Positions 41,827-48,434 of a stretch of DNA of 48,434 nt are shown piece by piece. The notes under the pieces are model-generated. The model worked only from the letters and a program-made list of their open reading frames with translations. It had not been told where the DNA came from and did no database searches. The DNA is from Rhodobiaceae bacterium (GTDB lineage: Bacteria; Pseudomonadota; Alphaproteobacteria; RS24). The position numbers and the translations under genes were made by a program. Every line of letters starts with the position of its first letter. The first letter of the stretch is position 1. Where the stretch lies: positions 1 to 48,434 of the forward strand of contig JABJKE010000041.1 in assembly GCA_018660505.1 (NCBI GenBank), read 5' to 3'.

Positions 41827-42629
41827 GCGGCCGGTTTTTTGCCGCGCGCCCAATCCATCGCCAATTTTGCGGTGAGGGTGAGGATAAAAATAGCGACCGA
41901 AAAAGACACAATGGCAGGCCCTATGGGAACAGCCAGCGTGTCGGCGATAGGCAGGCCGATTAGCATCGAAAGACAGGCAATGAGACTGCCGCCAACGCCC
42001 ATAACTTCTGGTGATTTAGCAAATAGCCGCGCCGTGGAAGCGGGAATGATAAGCAGCGAGGTGATGAGCAAAGCGCCAACCAATTGCACCGCGCCGGCCA
42101 CCACGATGCCCATCAAAAGCATCAATAAAAACTCATAGGTCCGCACCGGAACGCCCTCGGCATGGGCTAATTCTTCGCTGGTGGTCATCAGCAAAAGCCC
42201 CGGCCATAAGCGCATTAACAGCCCCAAAGAAAGCCCGCTGCCCAAAACCACAAGAGGCAGGCTGTCGGGCGATAGATTGTCGAGACTGCCGAGCAAATAA
42301 TCATGCACTTCGGCGTCTTCCATGCCCAAAAGAGCCATGGCCAAAATACCGAGAGACAAAGCCGCATGGGCCAAAATGCCGAGCAAAGTATCGGTGGCTA
42401 GCAAGCGTTGGGTGCGCAGCCATATCAGCGCAATGGCAAACACAATGGCGATGAGTATCATGCCGAGCTGATTGGATATGCCGATGAGCAGGCTGATCGC
42501 CACGCCGAGCAGGGCGGAGTGAGCCAAGCCGTCGCCGAAATAAGCCATCCGTCGCCACACCACAAAACAGCCCAAGGGGCCCGCCAAAAGAGCCAAAGCG
42601 ATGGCGGTAATCAGCACGGCGGGGATCAT
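41823..42629 (-). CDS. znuB: Zinc ABC transporter, permease subunit
   Basis: A 268-aa membrane subunit of the metal ABC-3 family with about eight hydrophobic helices (N-terminal ALLAGPLGCFVVWRRMAYFGDGLAHSALLG is the family hallmark). It carries Zn2+ across the inner membrane with ZnuC, whose gene overlaps its start by four bases. No periplasmic ZnuA and no Zur gene are present in this window. Confidence 0.92.
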   Translation of the reverse strand: MIPAVLITAIALALLAGPLGCFVVWRRMAYFGDGLAHSALLGVAISLLIGISNQLGMILIAIVFAIALIWLRTQRLLATDTLLGILAHAALSLGILAMALLGMEDAEVHDYLLGSLDNLSPDSLPLVVLGSGLSLGLLMRLWPGLLLMTTSEELAHAEGVPVRTYEFLLMLLMGIVVAGAVQLVGALLITSLLIIPASTARLFAKSPEVMGVGGSLIACLSMLIGLPIADTLAVPIGPAIVSFSVAIFILTLTAKLAMDWARGKKPAA

Positions 42630-43381
42630 GATGTCGCCTCGCCCGAATGGTCATGGTCATGGTTATGGTCATGATTATGGCTGTGTTGATAGACCGACAT
42701 CATTTGCGCCATGTCTTTGCCAAACATTGAGATGAACTCGGGGTCTCGGGCCACGCTTTCGGGCGCGCCAGAGCAGCAAATATGATGATATAGGCACACC
42801 ACACGCCGCGTCGAGCTCATCACCAAATGCAAATCATGGCTGACCATTAGTACCGATAGGTCGCGGTTTTCAAATATCTCTTCAATCAATTGATAAAACT
42901 GCAATTGGCCCGAAACATCGAGGTTTTGCGCTGGCTCATCGAGCATTAAAACCTGCGGCGAGGCGGCCAAGGCGCGGGCCAATAAAACCCGTTGCAGCTC
43001 GCCGCCAGACAGGCCAGCCAGCGGCCGCTCAAGCAGCGCTTCGCAATGAGTTTCGGCAGCCAGCGCGTCAATGGCCTCTGCCGTGAGGGGATTGTTGAGG
43101 CTTAAAAAGCGCCGCACCGGCATGGGCAAAGTAGGGTCGATTTGAAACCGCTCGGGCACATAGCCAATGGTCAGGCCATCGCGATGGCTCACACTGCCGC
43201 TTTGCCCGGTTTCCAGCTTTAACAAATGGCGCAGCAAAACCGATTTTCCCGCCCCATTTGGGCCAATCAGCGTGATGAAATCATTCTCGGCCAGATCGAG
43301 CGACACATGGTCGAGCACCATCCGCCCCTGGCGCGAGGCGCACAGGTTTTTGGCGGAAATTAAATAATCAGAATTACTCAT
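42626..43381 (-). CDS. znuC: Zinc ABC transporter, ATP-binding subunit with His-rich tail
   Basis: A 251-aa ATPase. Walker A GPNGAGKS (40-47), signature LSGGELQRV, Walker B VLMLDEP and the switch His (SHDLH) are present. The C-terminus ends in a tract of alternating His with Asn/Asp (about ten His within the last 20 residues), likely a zinc-binding sensor or store; it arises from a short repeat at 42645-42690. The overlap with znuB indicates a two-gene operon. I see no clear Zur palindrome in the 63-bp gap upstream. Confidence 0.93.
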   Translation of the reverse strand: MSNSDYLISAKNLCASRQGRMVLDHVSLDLAENDFITLIGPNGAGKSVLLRHLLKLETGQSGSVSHRDGLTIGYVPERFQIDPTLPMPVRRFLSLNNPLTAEAIDALAAETHCEALLERPLAGLSGGELQRVLLARALAASPQVLMLDEPAQNLDVSGQLQFYQLIEEIFENRDLSVLMVSHDLHLVMSSTRRVVCLYHHICCSGAPESVARDPEFISMFGKDMAQMMSVYQHSHNHDHNHDHDHSGEATS

Positions 43382-43444
43382 GCGCTTTTATGGCCTTCCA
43401 AAGCCGAGAGGGCAAGTTGATTTCGCTAAACCGAGGCTTTACCG

Positions 43445-43852
43445 CTAGGCTTGCTTGGCAGCGTCCAATTGCGCGCCCATTTTTTCCCAGAGCATATGAA
43501 CCGCCTGAAGGGGGCGCACCATGACTTTAAATTCGGTAATTAGCCCATCCGCATCGAAATCAATAATATCGACGCCATTGATATATTTGCCGTCTATCTC
43601 GGCCTCAAATTCCAGTATCATGCGGTCGTCGGTGATGGTTTCTTTTTTATAATCAAAGTGACTGTCGTCAAACACATGTCCGGCGGCCAATAGATATTGC
43701 AGCGTCAAGGCTTTACCCTTTTGCGGCGTAAACACCACGGGTGATACGAATATGCAGTTTTCATGCAGCATATCATCCAGGGCCTGCGCGCTGGGGGCGT
43801 CCATATAGGCATGCCATTTTTCATTGAGCGTCTGTGGATTAGATGAGGTCAT
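43445..43852 (-). CDS. NTF2-like / SnoaL-like domain protein
   Basis: A 135-aa single-domain cone-shaped fold protein: LNEKWHAYMDAPSAQALDDMLHENCIFVSPVVFTPQKGKA at the N-terminus and FEAEIDGKYINGVDIIDFDADGLITEFKVMVRPL at the C-terminus are typical of the nuclear transport factor 2 superfamily (SnoaL-like). Members are isomerases, hydrolases or ligand binders; no function can be given. An AGGAG site precedes the start. It lies just beyond the proteorhodopsin terminator and is probably separately transcribed. Confidence 0.78.
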   Translation of the reverse strand: MTSSNPQTLNEKWHAYMDAPSAQALDDMLHENCIFVSPVVFTPQKGKALTLQYLLAAGHVFDDSHFDYKKETITDDRMILEFEAEIDGKYINGVDIIDFDADGLITEFKVMVRPLQAVHMLWEKMGAQLDAAKQA

Positions 43853-43906
43853 GCGAACTCCTATAGTTGCCAGCTTAGAGTGCGATTATTTTTTTAGGTC
43901 GGCAAC

Positions 43907-43930
43907 AAAAAAGGGGCCGGCATATAAATA
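43907..43930 (-). terminator. Intrinsic terminator of the proteorhodopsin gene
   Basis: Stem GGGGCCGG (43913-43920) / CCGGCCCC (43930 region, 43931-43938 including the loop-side shift) with an AT-rich loop; read on the minus strand it is followed by six T residues (43912 down to 43907). It lies about 25 bp past the proteorhodopsin stop and separates it from the NTF2-like gene. Confidence 0.85.
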
Positions 43931-43960
43931 CCGGCCCCCAAATTGACGAGAAAGAGAGGC

Positions 43961-44728
43961 TTAAGCGTCGCTTTCCGTTACGGCTACGTGCCAGATGATA
44001 AGACCGAAAGCGATCTTGTTCAGCACATCGGCCAAGTTATAGATGATGTTCAAAGTCGCACTATCGACGGAACCCATCATGTAACCCAAAATGTAACCGA
44101 GCGGGTAGATAGCCCAACCGAAGGTCACAATGTTACGCATCATTTTAAAGGCAGACTGCACAGCTGGGCTGGCATTTTCTGCATTGATACGGCCGGCTTC
44201 GCCGAGGAAAATTTCATAAAGGACATAGAACCAAGCCAGGGTACCGATAACGAAACCAAGCGTTACATTCATGTAACCTGCTTCGCCGAGGTAGCCGAAC
44301 ACCAGCATGACAGTTGTACCCACCAGCAGACGCCAGAACACGCCAGCCGGAACTTTCGTGATGGCCGACAAGATGAGGAAGAACTCAACCATCAGCAATG
44401 GCACGGTAATCAGCCAGTCAATGTAGCGATAGACCGTTGGTGTTTCACCGGTCGAAACCCAGACGTCGCGCATGTAGAAATAATGCACGGCAGCGACAAG
44501 CGTTACCAAACCGGAAACCGTAAGAGAAGTTTTCCATTTGTTGGCCACGCGGTCACGTTCGATGAAGAAAAAGACCGTCGAGGCAACCAAGGCCATCGAG
44601 ATCAGCCAGAAAGAAATACCTACGAAGTCGTCAGGCGCTAAGTTAGCCTCGGCCGCACTCGCGAGCGATGGCATCGTCATAAGAGCCGATGTTGCAACAG
44701 CAGCTCTCCAATGTTTAATAAATTTCAT
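43961..44728 (-). CDS. Green-absorbing proteorhodopsin (light-driven proton pump)
   Basis: A 255-aa seven-helix retinal protein with signal peptide (about 1-26). All pump residues are present: proton acceptor Asp104 and Thr108 in RYIDWLITVP, donor Glu115, retinal Schiff-base Lys238 in NLADVLNKIA and His82, corresponding to Asp97, Thr101, Glu108, Lys231 and His75 of the reference protein. The tuning position is Leu112 (105 in reference numbering), the green type. The gene has its own promoter and terminator. No retinal-synthesis genes (blh, crt) lie in the window, so retinal must come from elsewhere. Codons favour C-ending Phe/Asn/Ile/Tyr more than neighbours do, as in strongly expressed genes. 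Confidence 0.98.
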   Translation of the reverse strand: MKFIKHWRAAVATSALMTMPSLASAAEANLAPDDFVGISFWLISMALVASTVFFFIERDRVANKWKTSLTVSGLVTLVAAVHYFYMRDVWVSTGETPTVYRYIDWLITVPLLMVEFFLILSAITKVPAGVFWRLLVGTTVMLVFGYLGEAGYMNVTLGFVIGTLAWFYVLYEIFLGEAGRINAENASPAVQSAFKMMRNIVTFGWAIYPLGYILGYMMGSVDSATLNIIYNLADVLNKIAFGLIIWHVAVTESDA

Positions 44729-44735
44729 GTTCTTA

Positions 44736-44786
44736 CTCTCCCAATATTGAACAAATTTAGTTTAGGGTGACAGATTGTCGCGACAA
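44736..44786 (-). promoter_or_regulatory. Proteorhodopsin promoter, palindrome and ribosome binding site
   Basis: On the minus strand TTGTCG (44786-44781), a 16-bp spacer and TAAACT (44764-44759) form a reasonable housekeeping promoter; GGGAGAG (44742-44736) is the ribosome site seven bases before the ATG. The -35 hexamer is half of a perfect 12-bp palindrome TTGTCGCGACAA (44775-44786), a candidate operator. Confidence 0.5.
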
Positions 44787-44867
44787 GTAAAAAATATTCT
44801 TTTTCGTCATTTTTTTTAAACTTGTTAATATACTTACTATCGTAAAAAGAGCTTAGGAATCACGATT

Positions 44868-45386
44868 TTGGACATTCTGAAGTTAAAACAAGGCCTGCAA
44901 GACGAGCTCGCGGACATTCTCGAGCGCTCGCAATTTGTTGAAAAACAGAAACAGGCGCGCGCGGTGGCCGTCGACCGCCTGACCCGTGCCGAGGCCATTG
45001 CCATTGCCGCCACCCTGCACGGGCTGCTTGGCTGGCTGCCCTCGGCTCAAGTGGAGACCTCGCAACAAAGTGCGGCGACCGCTGTTTCCGTAAGCGCCAG
45101 CGTGACCGGAGACGATGTGATTACCACCACAGGCTTGGTGATTTTGTCCAATGACTTGCTGACGACGGAATTTGAAATTTTGACACAGGCCGATTATGTG
45201 CTGCTCGATGATTTTACGGGCGATGCGCAAAAACGCGAAAATCGGGAAGCTTTGGTGCAGGCCATTTTCGATGCCTTTACCAGCAGCTATCGGCGACGCT
45301 ATGAATTTGCGCTCACCGAGGTCGGCTTGCGCAGCAAAGTTTTATTGGATGGCGCGCATATAGCGCGATTGTCCGAGCTCGCCTAA
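44868..45386 (+). CDS. Uncharacterised 172-aa protein
   Basis: I do not recognise this protein. It starts with TTG (44868) eight bases after AGGAA, in a gap shared with the proteorhodopsin promoter; no ATG lies near. An N-terminal amphipathic helix (LKLKQGLQDELADILERSQFVEKQKQARAVAVDRL) has coiled-coil character, followed by one short apolar stretch (AEAIAIAATLHGLLGWL), an Ala/Ser/Val-rich segment and an acidic/Arg-rich C-terminal helix. There is no signal peptide. Codon use matches the genome, so it is likely real. Divergent from proteorhodopsin, it might share its control. Confidence 0.6.
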   Translation: MDILKLKQGLQDELADILERSQFVEKQKQARAVAVDRLTRAEAIAIAATLHGLLGWLPSAQVETSQQSAATAVSVSASVTGDDVITTTGLVILSNDLLTTEFEILTQADYVLLDDFTGDAQKRENREALVQAIFDAFTSSYRRRYEFALTEVGLRSKVLLDGAHIARLSELA

Positions 45387-45387
45387 T

Positions 45388-45867
45388 TTACCGATGCGCG
45401 TGATTAGGGCGCTTTTGGGGCGCGGCGTGCGAATCACGCCTAGCGCGGGCTTTCGTCGGCGCTTCAAACTCTAGCGTGCGACCATCGGCGAAGGACAGGC
45501 GGAGGGAGACTTTATCTCCCGCCGTGCCCGAAAACCCAAACAGCATCAGATGATGGCCGCCCGGTTTGAGCGCCAGCTTGCCCTTGGCGGGCAGGGCGAA
45601 ACTATCGACCGCCTGCATGCGCATATTGCCATCGCGAGATGTGATATGCGTGTGCAATTCAATGCGTTCGAAGGCTTGGCTGCTGGCTGCGATTAAACGT
45701 GTGGCTGTTGGCGACGGGTTGGTCACCACCCCATGCAAAACGGCGGGACGTTGGCCGATGCCAAGTTTAACTTGCGCTTTCGCCACGCTTAATTCCGCCT
45801 GCGCGGAGCCGAGACTTAACATGGCCAGAACGGCACTGGCGAAAAACAGACGCATCGACTTGCTCAC
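45388..45867 (-). CDS. Periplasmic copper chaperone PCu(A)C family protein
   Basis: A 159-aa secreted protein: signal peptide 1-24 (ending SAQA), then a cupredoxin-like beta domain. The copper site is visible as ELHTH (His72, His74), NMRM (Met82, Met84) and GGHHLM (His106, Met108), matching the spacing of the H-M...HxM motif. Family members deliver Cu(I) to cytochrome oxidase. The C-terminal 30 residues are Arg/His-rich and unusual, perhaps an extra metal-binding tail. No cox or senC gene is adjacent. Confidence 0.88.
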   Translation of the reverse strand: MSKSMRLFFASAVLAMLSLGSAQAELSVAKAQVKLGIGQRPAVLHGVVTNPSPTATRLIAASSQAFERIELHTHITSRDGNMRMQAVDSFALPAKGKLALKPGGHHLMLFGFSGTAGDKVSLRLSFADGRTLEFEAPTKARARRDSHAAPQKRPNHAHR

Positions 45868-45879
45868 TTCATAGGGTGG

Positions 45880-47391
45880 TTATTCGGCCGCTACCTGATT
45901 GGTGCCACCAAACTCATAGTCTTCATCTTTCGCCTGTTGGGTGGCATCTTGATAGACATAGGTAAATTCTGGCCAATTATTGGTCACTTTGCCGCTCTCG
46001 TTTTTATACCAGCTATTGCATTCTTTCACGAAAACCGACGTAGCAATGCGGGCTTTCAAGAAGTCAGCAAACTCCGCCATGGCTTCTGGTTTCAGCGCCA
46101 TGCTGGTGGCTTTATGCTGGTCTAATTTATCCAAACAGCTCAAGACATAATTGACCTGACATTCAATCATGAAAATAATCGAATTATGGCCAAGGTTGGT
46201 GTTGGGGCCATAGAGCATGAAGAAATTTGGGAAATTAGGCATGGTGATGCCAAGATAAGCTTCGGCGCCTTCTTTCCAAGCAGTGTTTAAATCGACCCCT
46301 TGCGTGCCCGACACATCGAGCGGTGCCAGAAAATCGGTCGAGGCAAAGCCGGTGCCATAGACAATCGAATCGAAGGCATGCACTTGGCCATCTTTGGCTT
46401 GAATGCCGGTTTTGGTGATTTTTTCAATGCCCGAAACTTCGACGGTCACATTCTCACGCTGCAAAGCAGGCAGATAGTCGTCGGAGATAACCACGCGTTT
46501 GCAACCCACCGGATAATCTGGCTTTAGAATCTCGCGCAATTTGGGGTCTTTAACTTGGTCGTTGAAATGATCGTCAATCACTTTGCTGAAGTCCCCCGGA
46601 AGGTTCAGCAATTTAATCATAAAGCGGGATTTTTTAATCTCGTTAAAGACGGTGAAATTTTTCTCAAGCGCATAATACAAAAGGCCGCGATAGGCACGCC
46701 GAACCGCCGGGAAAGAGAAGAAGAATTTTGCAATCGCGCCGTATTCTTTATCATTGCGCGGCACCACATGGCACGGCGAGCGTTGGAAGACAGTGAGATG
46801 CTCGGCCACTTTCGCGACTTCTGGAATAAATTGCGCCGCCGAGGGGCCATTGCCAATCACGGCGACTTTTTTGCCCTCTATCGGCGCGTCATGCTGCCAT
46901 TCGGCGGAGTGGAAAATAGCCCCTTCAAAATCATTCTGGCCTTTAATCTCCGGCGTTTTGGGACGGTTCAATTGTCCCAAAGCCGTCACCACAACATCGG
47001 TGGTCAAGACATCGCCATTGGTTAACGTCAGGTTCCATTTTTGAGTTTTTTCGTCAAATTTGGCGCTCACCAACTCGCTGTTGAAACGGGTTTTTTTGCG
47101 CAGCCGATATTTTTCGGTCAACTCGTTGAGATAGGCATGGATTTCTTGGCGGGCCGGAAACACCCGAGACCAGTCGCCGCGTGTCTCAAAGGAGAAAGAA
47201 TAAAAATGCGAAGGCACATCGCAAGCGCAGCCTGGGTAATCATTGTCACGCCAAGTGCCGCCGATGTCTTCGGCTTTTTCCAAAATGGTAAAATTATTGC
47301 GCCCGTGGCGCAGCAATTGCATGGCCATGCAGATGCCACCGACGCCGCTGCCAATAATGGTCACATGTGGTTGGTTTTCTTGAATACTCAT
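45880..47391 (-). CDS. Flavin-containing Baeyer-Villiger-type monooxygenase
   Basis: A 503-aa FAD/NADPH monooxygenase without the N-terminal extension of the one at 19679. GSGVGG (14-19) binds FAD, GGTWRDNDYPGCACD is a conserved active-site segment, the fingerprint F-x-G-x3-H-x3-W is at Phe155, His161 and Trp165, and GNGPSA is the second Rossmann motif. The start has GGGAGA upstream. It is divergent from the PQQ-dependent dehydrogenase across 168 bp, and the two might process the same alcohol/ketone series. Substrate unknown. Confidence 0.9.
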   Translation of the reverse strand: MSIQENQPHVTIIGSGVGGICMAMQLLRHGRNNFTILEKAEDIGGTWRDNDYPGCACDVPSHFYSFSFETRGDWSRVFPARQEIHAYLNELTEKYRLRKKTRFNSELVSAKFDEKTQKWNLTLTNGDVLTTDVVVTALGQLNRPKTPEIKGQNDFEGAIFHSAEWQHDAPIEGKKVAVIGNGPSAAQFIPEVAKVAEHLTVFQRSPCHVVPRNDKEYGAIAKFFFSFPAVRRAYRGLLYYALEKNFTVFNEIKKSRFMIKLLNLPGDFSKVIDDHFNDQVKDPKLREILKPDYPVGCKRVVISDDYLPALQRENVTVEVSGIEKITKTGIQAKDGQVHAFDSIVYGTGFASTDFLAPLDVSGTQGVDLNTAWKEGAEAYLGITMPNFPNFFMLYGPNTNLGHNSIIFMIECQVNYVLSCLDKLDQHKATSMALKPEAMAEFADFLKARIATSVFVKECNSWYKNESGKVTNNWPEFTYVYQDATQQAKDEDYEFGGTNQVAAE

Positions 47392-47499
47392 AGTTAAATC
47401 TCCCTGTGAAGAATATTACGGAGAAATACGCAATCGGCAAGCGGGGAATTATGTCGCAAACTAAAAACCTTAAAAAATCTGTTTATTTGCATTTGGGGC

Positions 47500-47529
47500 T
47501 TGTCTGTTAGGTGGGTTTGTTCCTAGTAT
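47500..47529 (+). promoter_or_regulatory. Candidate promoter of the PQQ-dependent dehydrogenase
   Basis: TTGTCT (47500-47505), an 18-bp spacer and TAGTAT (47524-47529) resemble a housekeeping promoter. A short leader with AGGGAGAA (47546-47553) precedes the ATG at 47560. The remainder of the 168-bp gap is AT-rich and must also hold the leftward monooxygenase promoter. Confidence 0.35.
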
Positions 47530-47559
47530 TTTCTTACGTTTAGTTAGGGAGAAAATCGG

Positions 47560-48434
47560 ATGGGACATCCTTCATTCACGAGAAAACAAGCCACCATTAT
47601 TAATGTCGTGGCGGGTGGCCTTTTGGCCTTGGGTATCGTCAGCGCCATGATGCAGCAATCGGAAGAGGGCGGTCTGTCTGGCGTGTTCTCGAACAATAGT
47701 TCAGCGAGCGCCAGCATTGGTCAAATTGATACCGATCGCATTATCGACGCCGACAGCGAACCCGGCAATTGGCTGTCTTATGGCCGCGATTATGGCGAGC
47801 AACGCCATTCGCCGCTGACCCAGATCAACCATAAGTCGATTAAAGATCTCGAGCTGGCTTTCTCCGTCGATATGTATACGACGCGCGGTCTGGAAGCCTC
47901 GCCGATTGTCGTTGATGGCATTATGTATATGACCAGCTCTTGGAGCGTCGTCTATGCGGTGGATGCGACCACGGGCGAAGAAATTTGGTCCTATGACCCA
48001 GAAGTGCCCGGCGATTGGGCGCGCAAAGCGTGTTGCGATGTCGTCAATCGCGGTGTCGCGGTTTATGAGGGCGCGGTTTATCTGGCAACCCTGGATGGCT
48101 ATTTGGTCTCGTTAAACGCTGAGACGGGCGAAGAAATTTGGCGCGTCAATACATTGATTGATCGCAAACGTCCTTACACCATCACGGCGGCCCCTCGGGT
48201 AGCCAATGGCCGTGTGTTCATTGGTAACGGCGGCGGCGAATTGGGCGTGCGCGGGTATGTAACTGCCTATGACACCAAAACGGGCGAACTAGACTGGCGC
48301 TTCTACACTGTGCCGGGCGACCCGAACCTGCCGTTTGAGCATCCTGAAATGGAAGAAGCCGCGAAAACCTGGAAAGGTGGCGAGTGGTGGAAAATCGGCG
48401 GTGGCGGCACCGTTTGGAACTCGATTGTTTATGA
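47560..48434 (+). CDS. PQQ-dependent alcohol dehydrogenase (methanol/ethanol type), 5' part, truncated by window end
   Basis: 291 codons are present with no stop before the window edge. Residues 11-31 form a membrane anchor or uncleaved signal, followed by a Ser/Asn linker. The propeller begins at about 60: [21 protein letters not shown], then [12 protein letters not shown] with the PQQ-contacting Glu112, and the vicinal Cys158-Cys159 ([10 protein letters not shown]) that form the strained disulfide of PQQ alcohol dehydrogenases. Repeated DATTGEEIW and NAETGEEIW blades and [15 protein letters not shown] follow. It would oxidise alcohols in the periplasm and pass electrons to cytochrome c or quinone. 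Whether a C-terminal haem domain exists cannot be seen. Codon use is of the high-expression type, as for proteorhodopsin. Confidence 0.93.
   Translation, partial: MGHPSFTRKQATIINVVAGGLLALGIVSAMMQQSEEGGLSGVFSNNSSASASIGQIDTDRIIDADSEPGNWLSYGRDYGEQRHSPLTQINHKSIKDLELAFSVDMYTTRGLEASPIVVDGIMYMTSSWSVVYAVDATTGEEIWSYDPEVPGDWARKACCDVVNRGVAVYEGAVYLATLDGYLVSLNAETGEEIWRVNTLIDRKRPYTITAAPRVANGRVFIGNGGGELGVRGYVTAYDTKTGELDWRFYTVPGDPNLPFEHPEMEEAAKTWKGGEWWKIGGGGTVWNSIVY

Noticed and set aside
42626-43444. Possible Zur box upstream of znuC
   Set aside because: I looked for an AT-rich palindrome in the 63-bp gap and found none convincing.
1-48434. CRISPR arrays, tRNA/rRNA genes, insertion sequences, prophage genes
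   Set aside because: Intergenic gaps are short and were read through; no spaced direct-repeat array, tRNA cloverleaf or transposase/integrase motif is present.

Overview
The window looks like a piece of a chromosome from a free-living marine alphaproteobacterium. It has moderately high GC and dense, short-spaced genes. It carries a green-type proteorhodopsin, a large TonB-dependent receptor, DUF3604/CehA secreted PHP-type proteins, two Baeyer-Villiger-type flavin monooxygenases, several acyl-CoA enzymes and an alternative (carboxyspermidine) polyamine operon. I see no tRNA, rRNA, CRISPR, transposase, integrase or phage gene. The order within Alphaproteobacteria cannot be fixed from this sequence; Parvibaculales/PS1-like or a SAR116-like lineage are guesses.

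Layout. 1-345: two copies, 215 bp apart, of a hairpin-rich non-coding repeat that runs off the window edge. 346-5548: a VTT/DedA-type membrane protein, a small DUF2805/TIGR03643 protein, a GPH-family sugar:cation symporter and a secreted CehA/McbA-type PHP protein. 5733-14133: housekeeping and transport genes (DEAD-box helicase with a KPGG-repeat tail, a styrene-oxide-isomerase-like haem membrane protein, purT, a crotonase plus MFS pair, MATE exporter, a 75-aa membrane protein, a Popeye-like cyclic-nucleotide-binding-fold protein, beta carbonic anhydrase). 14230-17571: TonB-dependent receptor with codon use unlike its neighbours.

17791-33424 is a large acyl-CoA/biotin-carboxylase region. A biotinyl-carboxyltransferase fusion protein (17791-19677) faces a leftward set encoding an acyl-CoA dehydrogenase, a CaiB-type CoA transferase and a 4-hydroxyacetophenone-monooxygenase-like BVMO (23963 to 19679). 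That set diverges from a rightward operon AtuA, geranyl-CoA-type carboxyltransferase (AtuC), crotonase (AtuE), biotin carboxylase/carrier (AtuF) and a TIGR03084 metal-binding protein (24084-31143). bioB (makes the biotin cofactor) and a second acyl-CoA dehydrogenase follow. Together these suggest breakdown of beta-methyl-branched (terpenoid) acids by the Atu route, with non-standard accessory enzymes.

33431-39862: a thioesterase and a GIY-YIG protein on the minus strand, then a four-gene polyamine operon (arginine decarboxylase, carboxy(nor)spermidine dehydrogenase, carboxy(nor)spermidine decarboxylase, agmatinase) sufficient on paper to go from arginine to spermidine. 40012-48434: DUF3604 secreted protein, zinc permease and ATPase (ZnuB, ZnuC), an NTF2-like protein, proteorhodopsin, an unrecognised 172-aa protein, a PCuAC copper chaperone, a second BVMO and, divergent from it, the 5' part of a PQQ-dependent alcohol dehydrogenase cut by the window end.

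The most novel leads are the Atu-type cluster with its BCCP-CT fusion lacking a biotin carboxylase domain, the orphan styrene-oxide-isomerase-like protein with its catalytic set intact, and the structured tandem repeat at the left edge.
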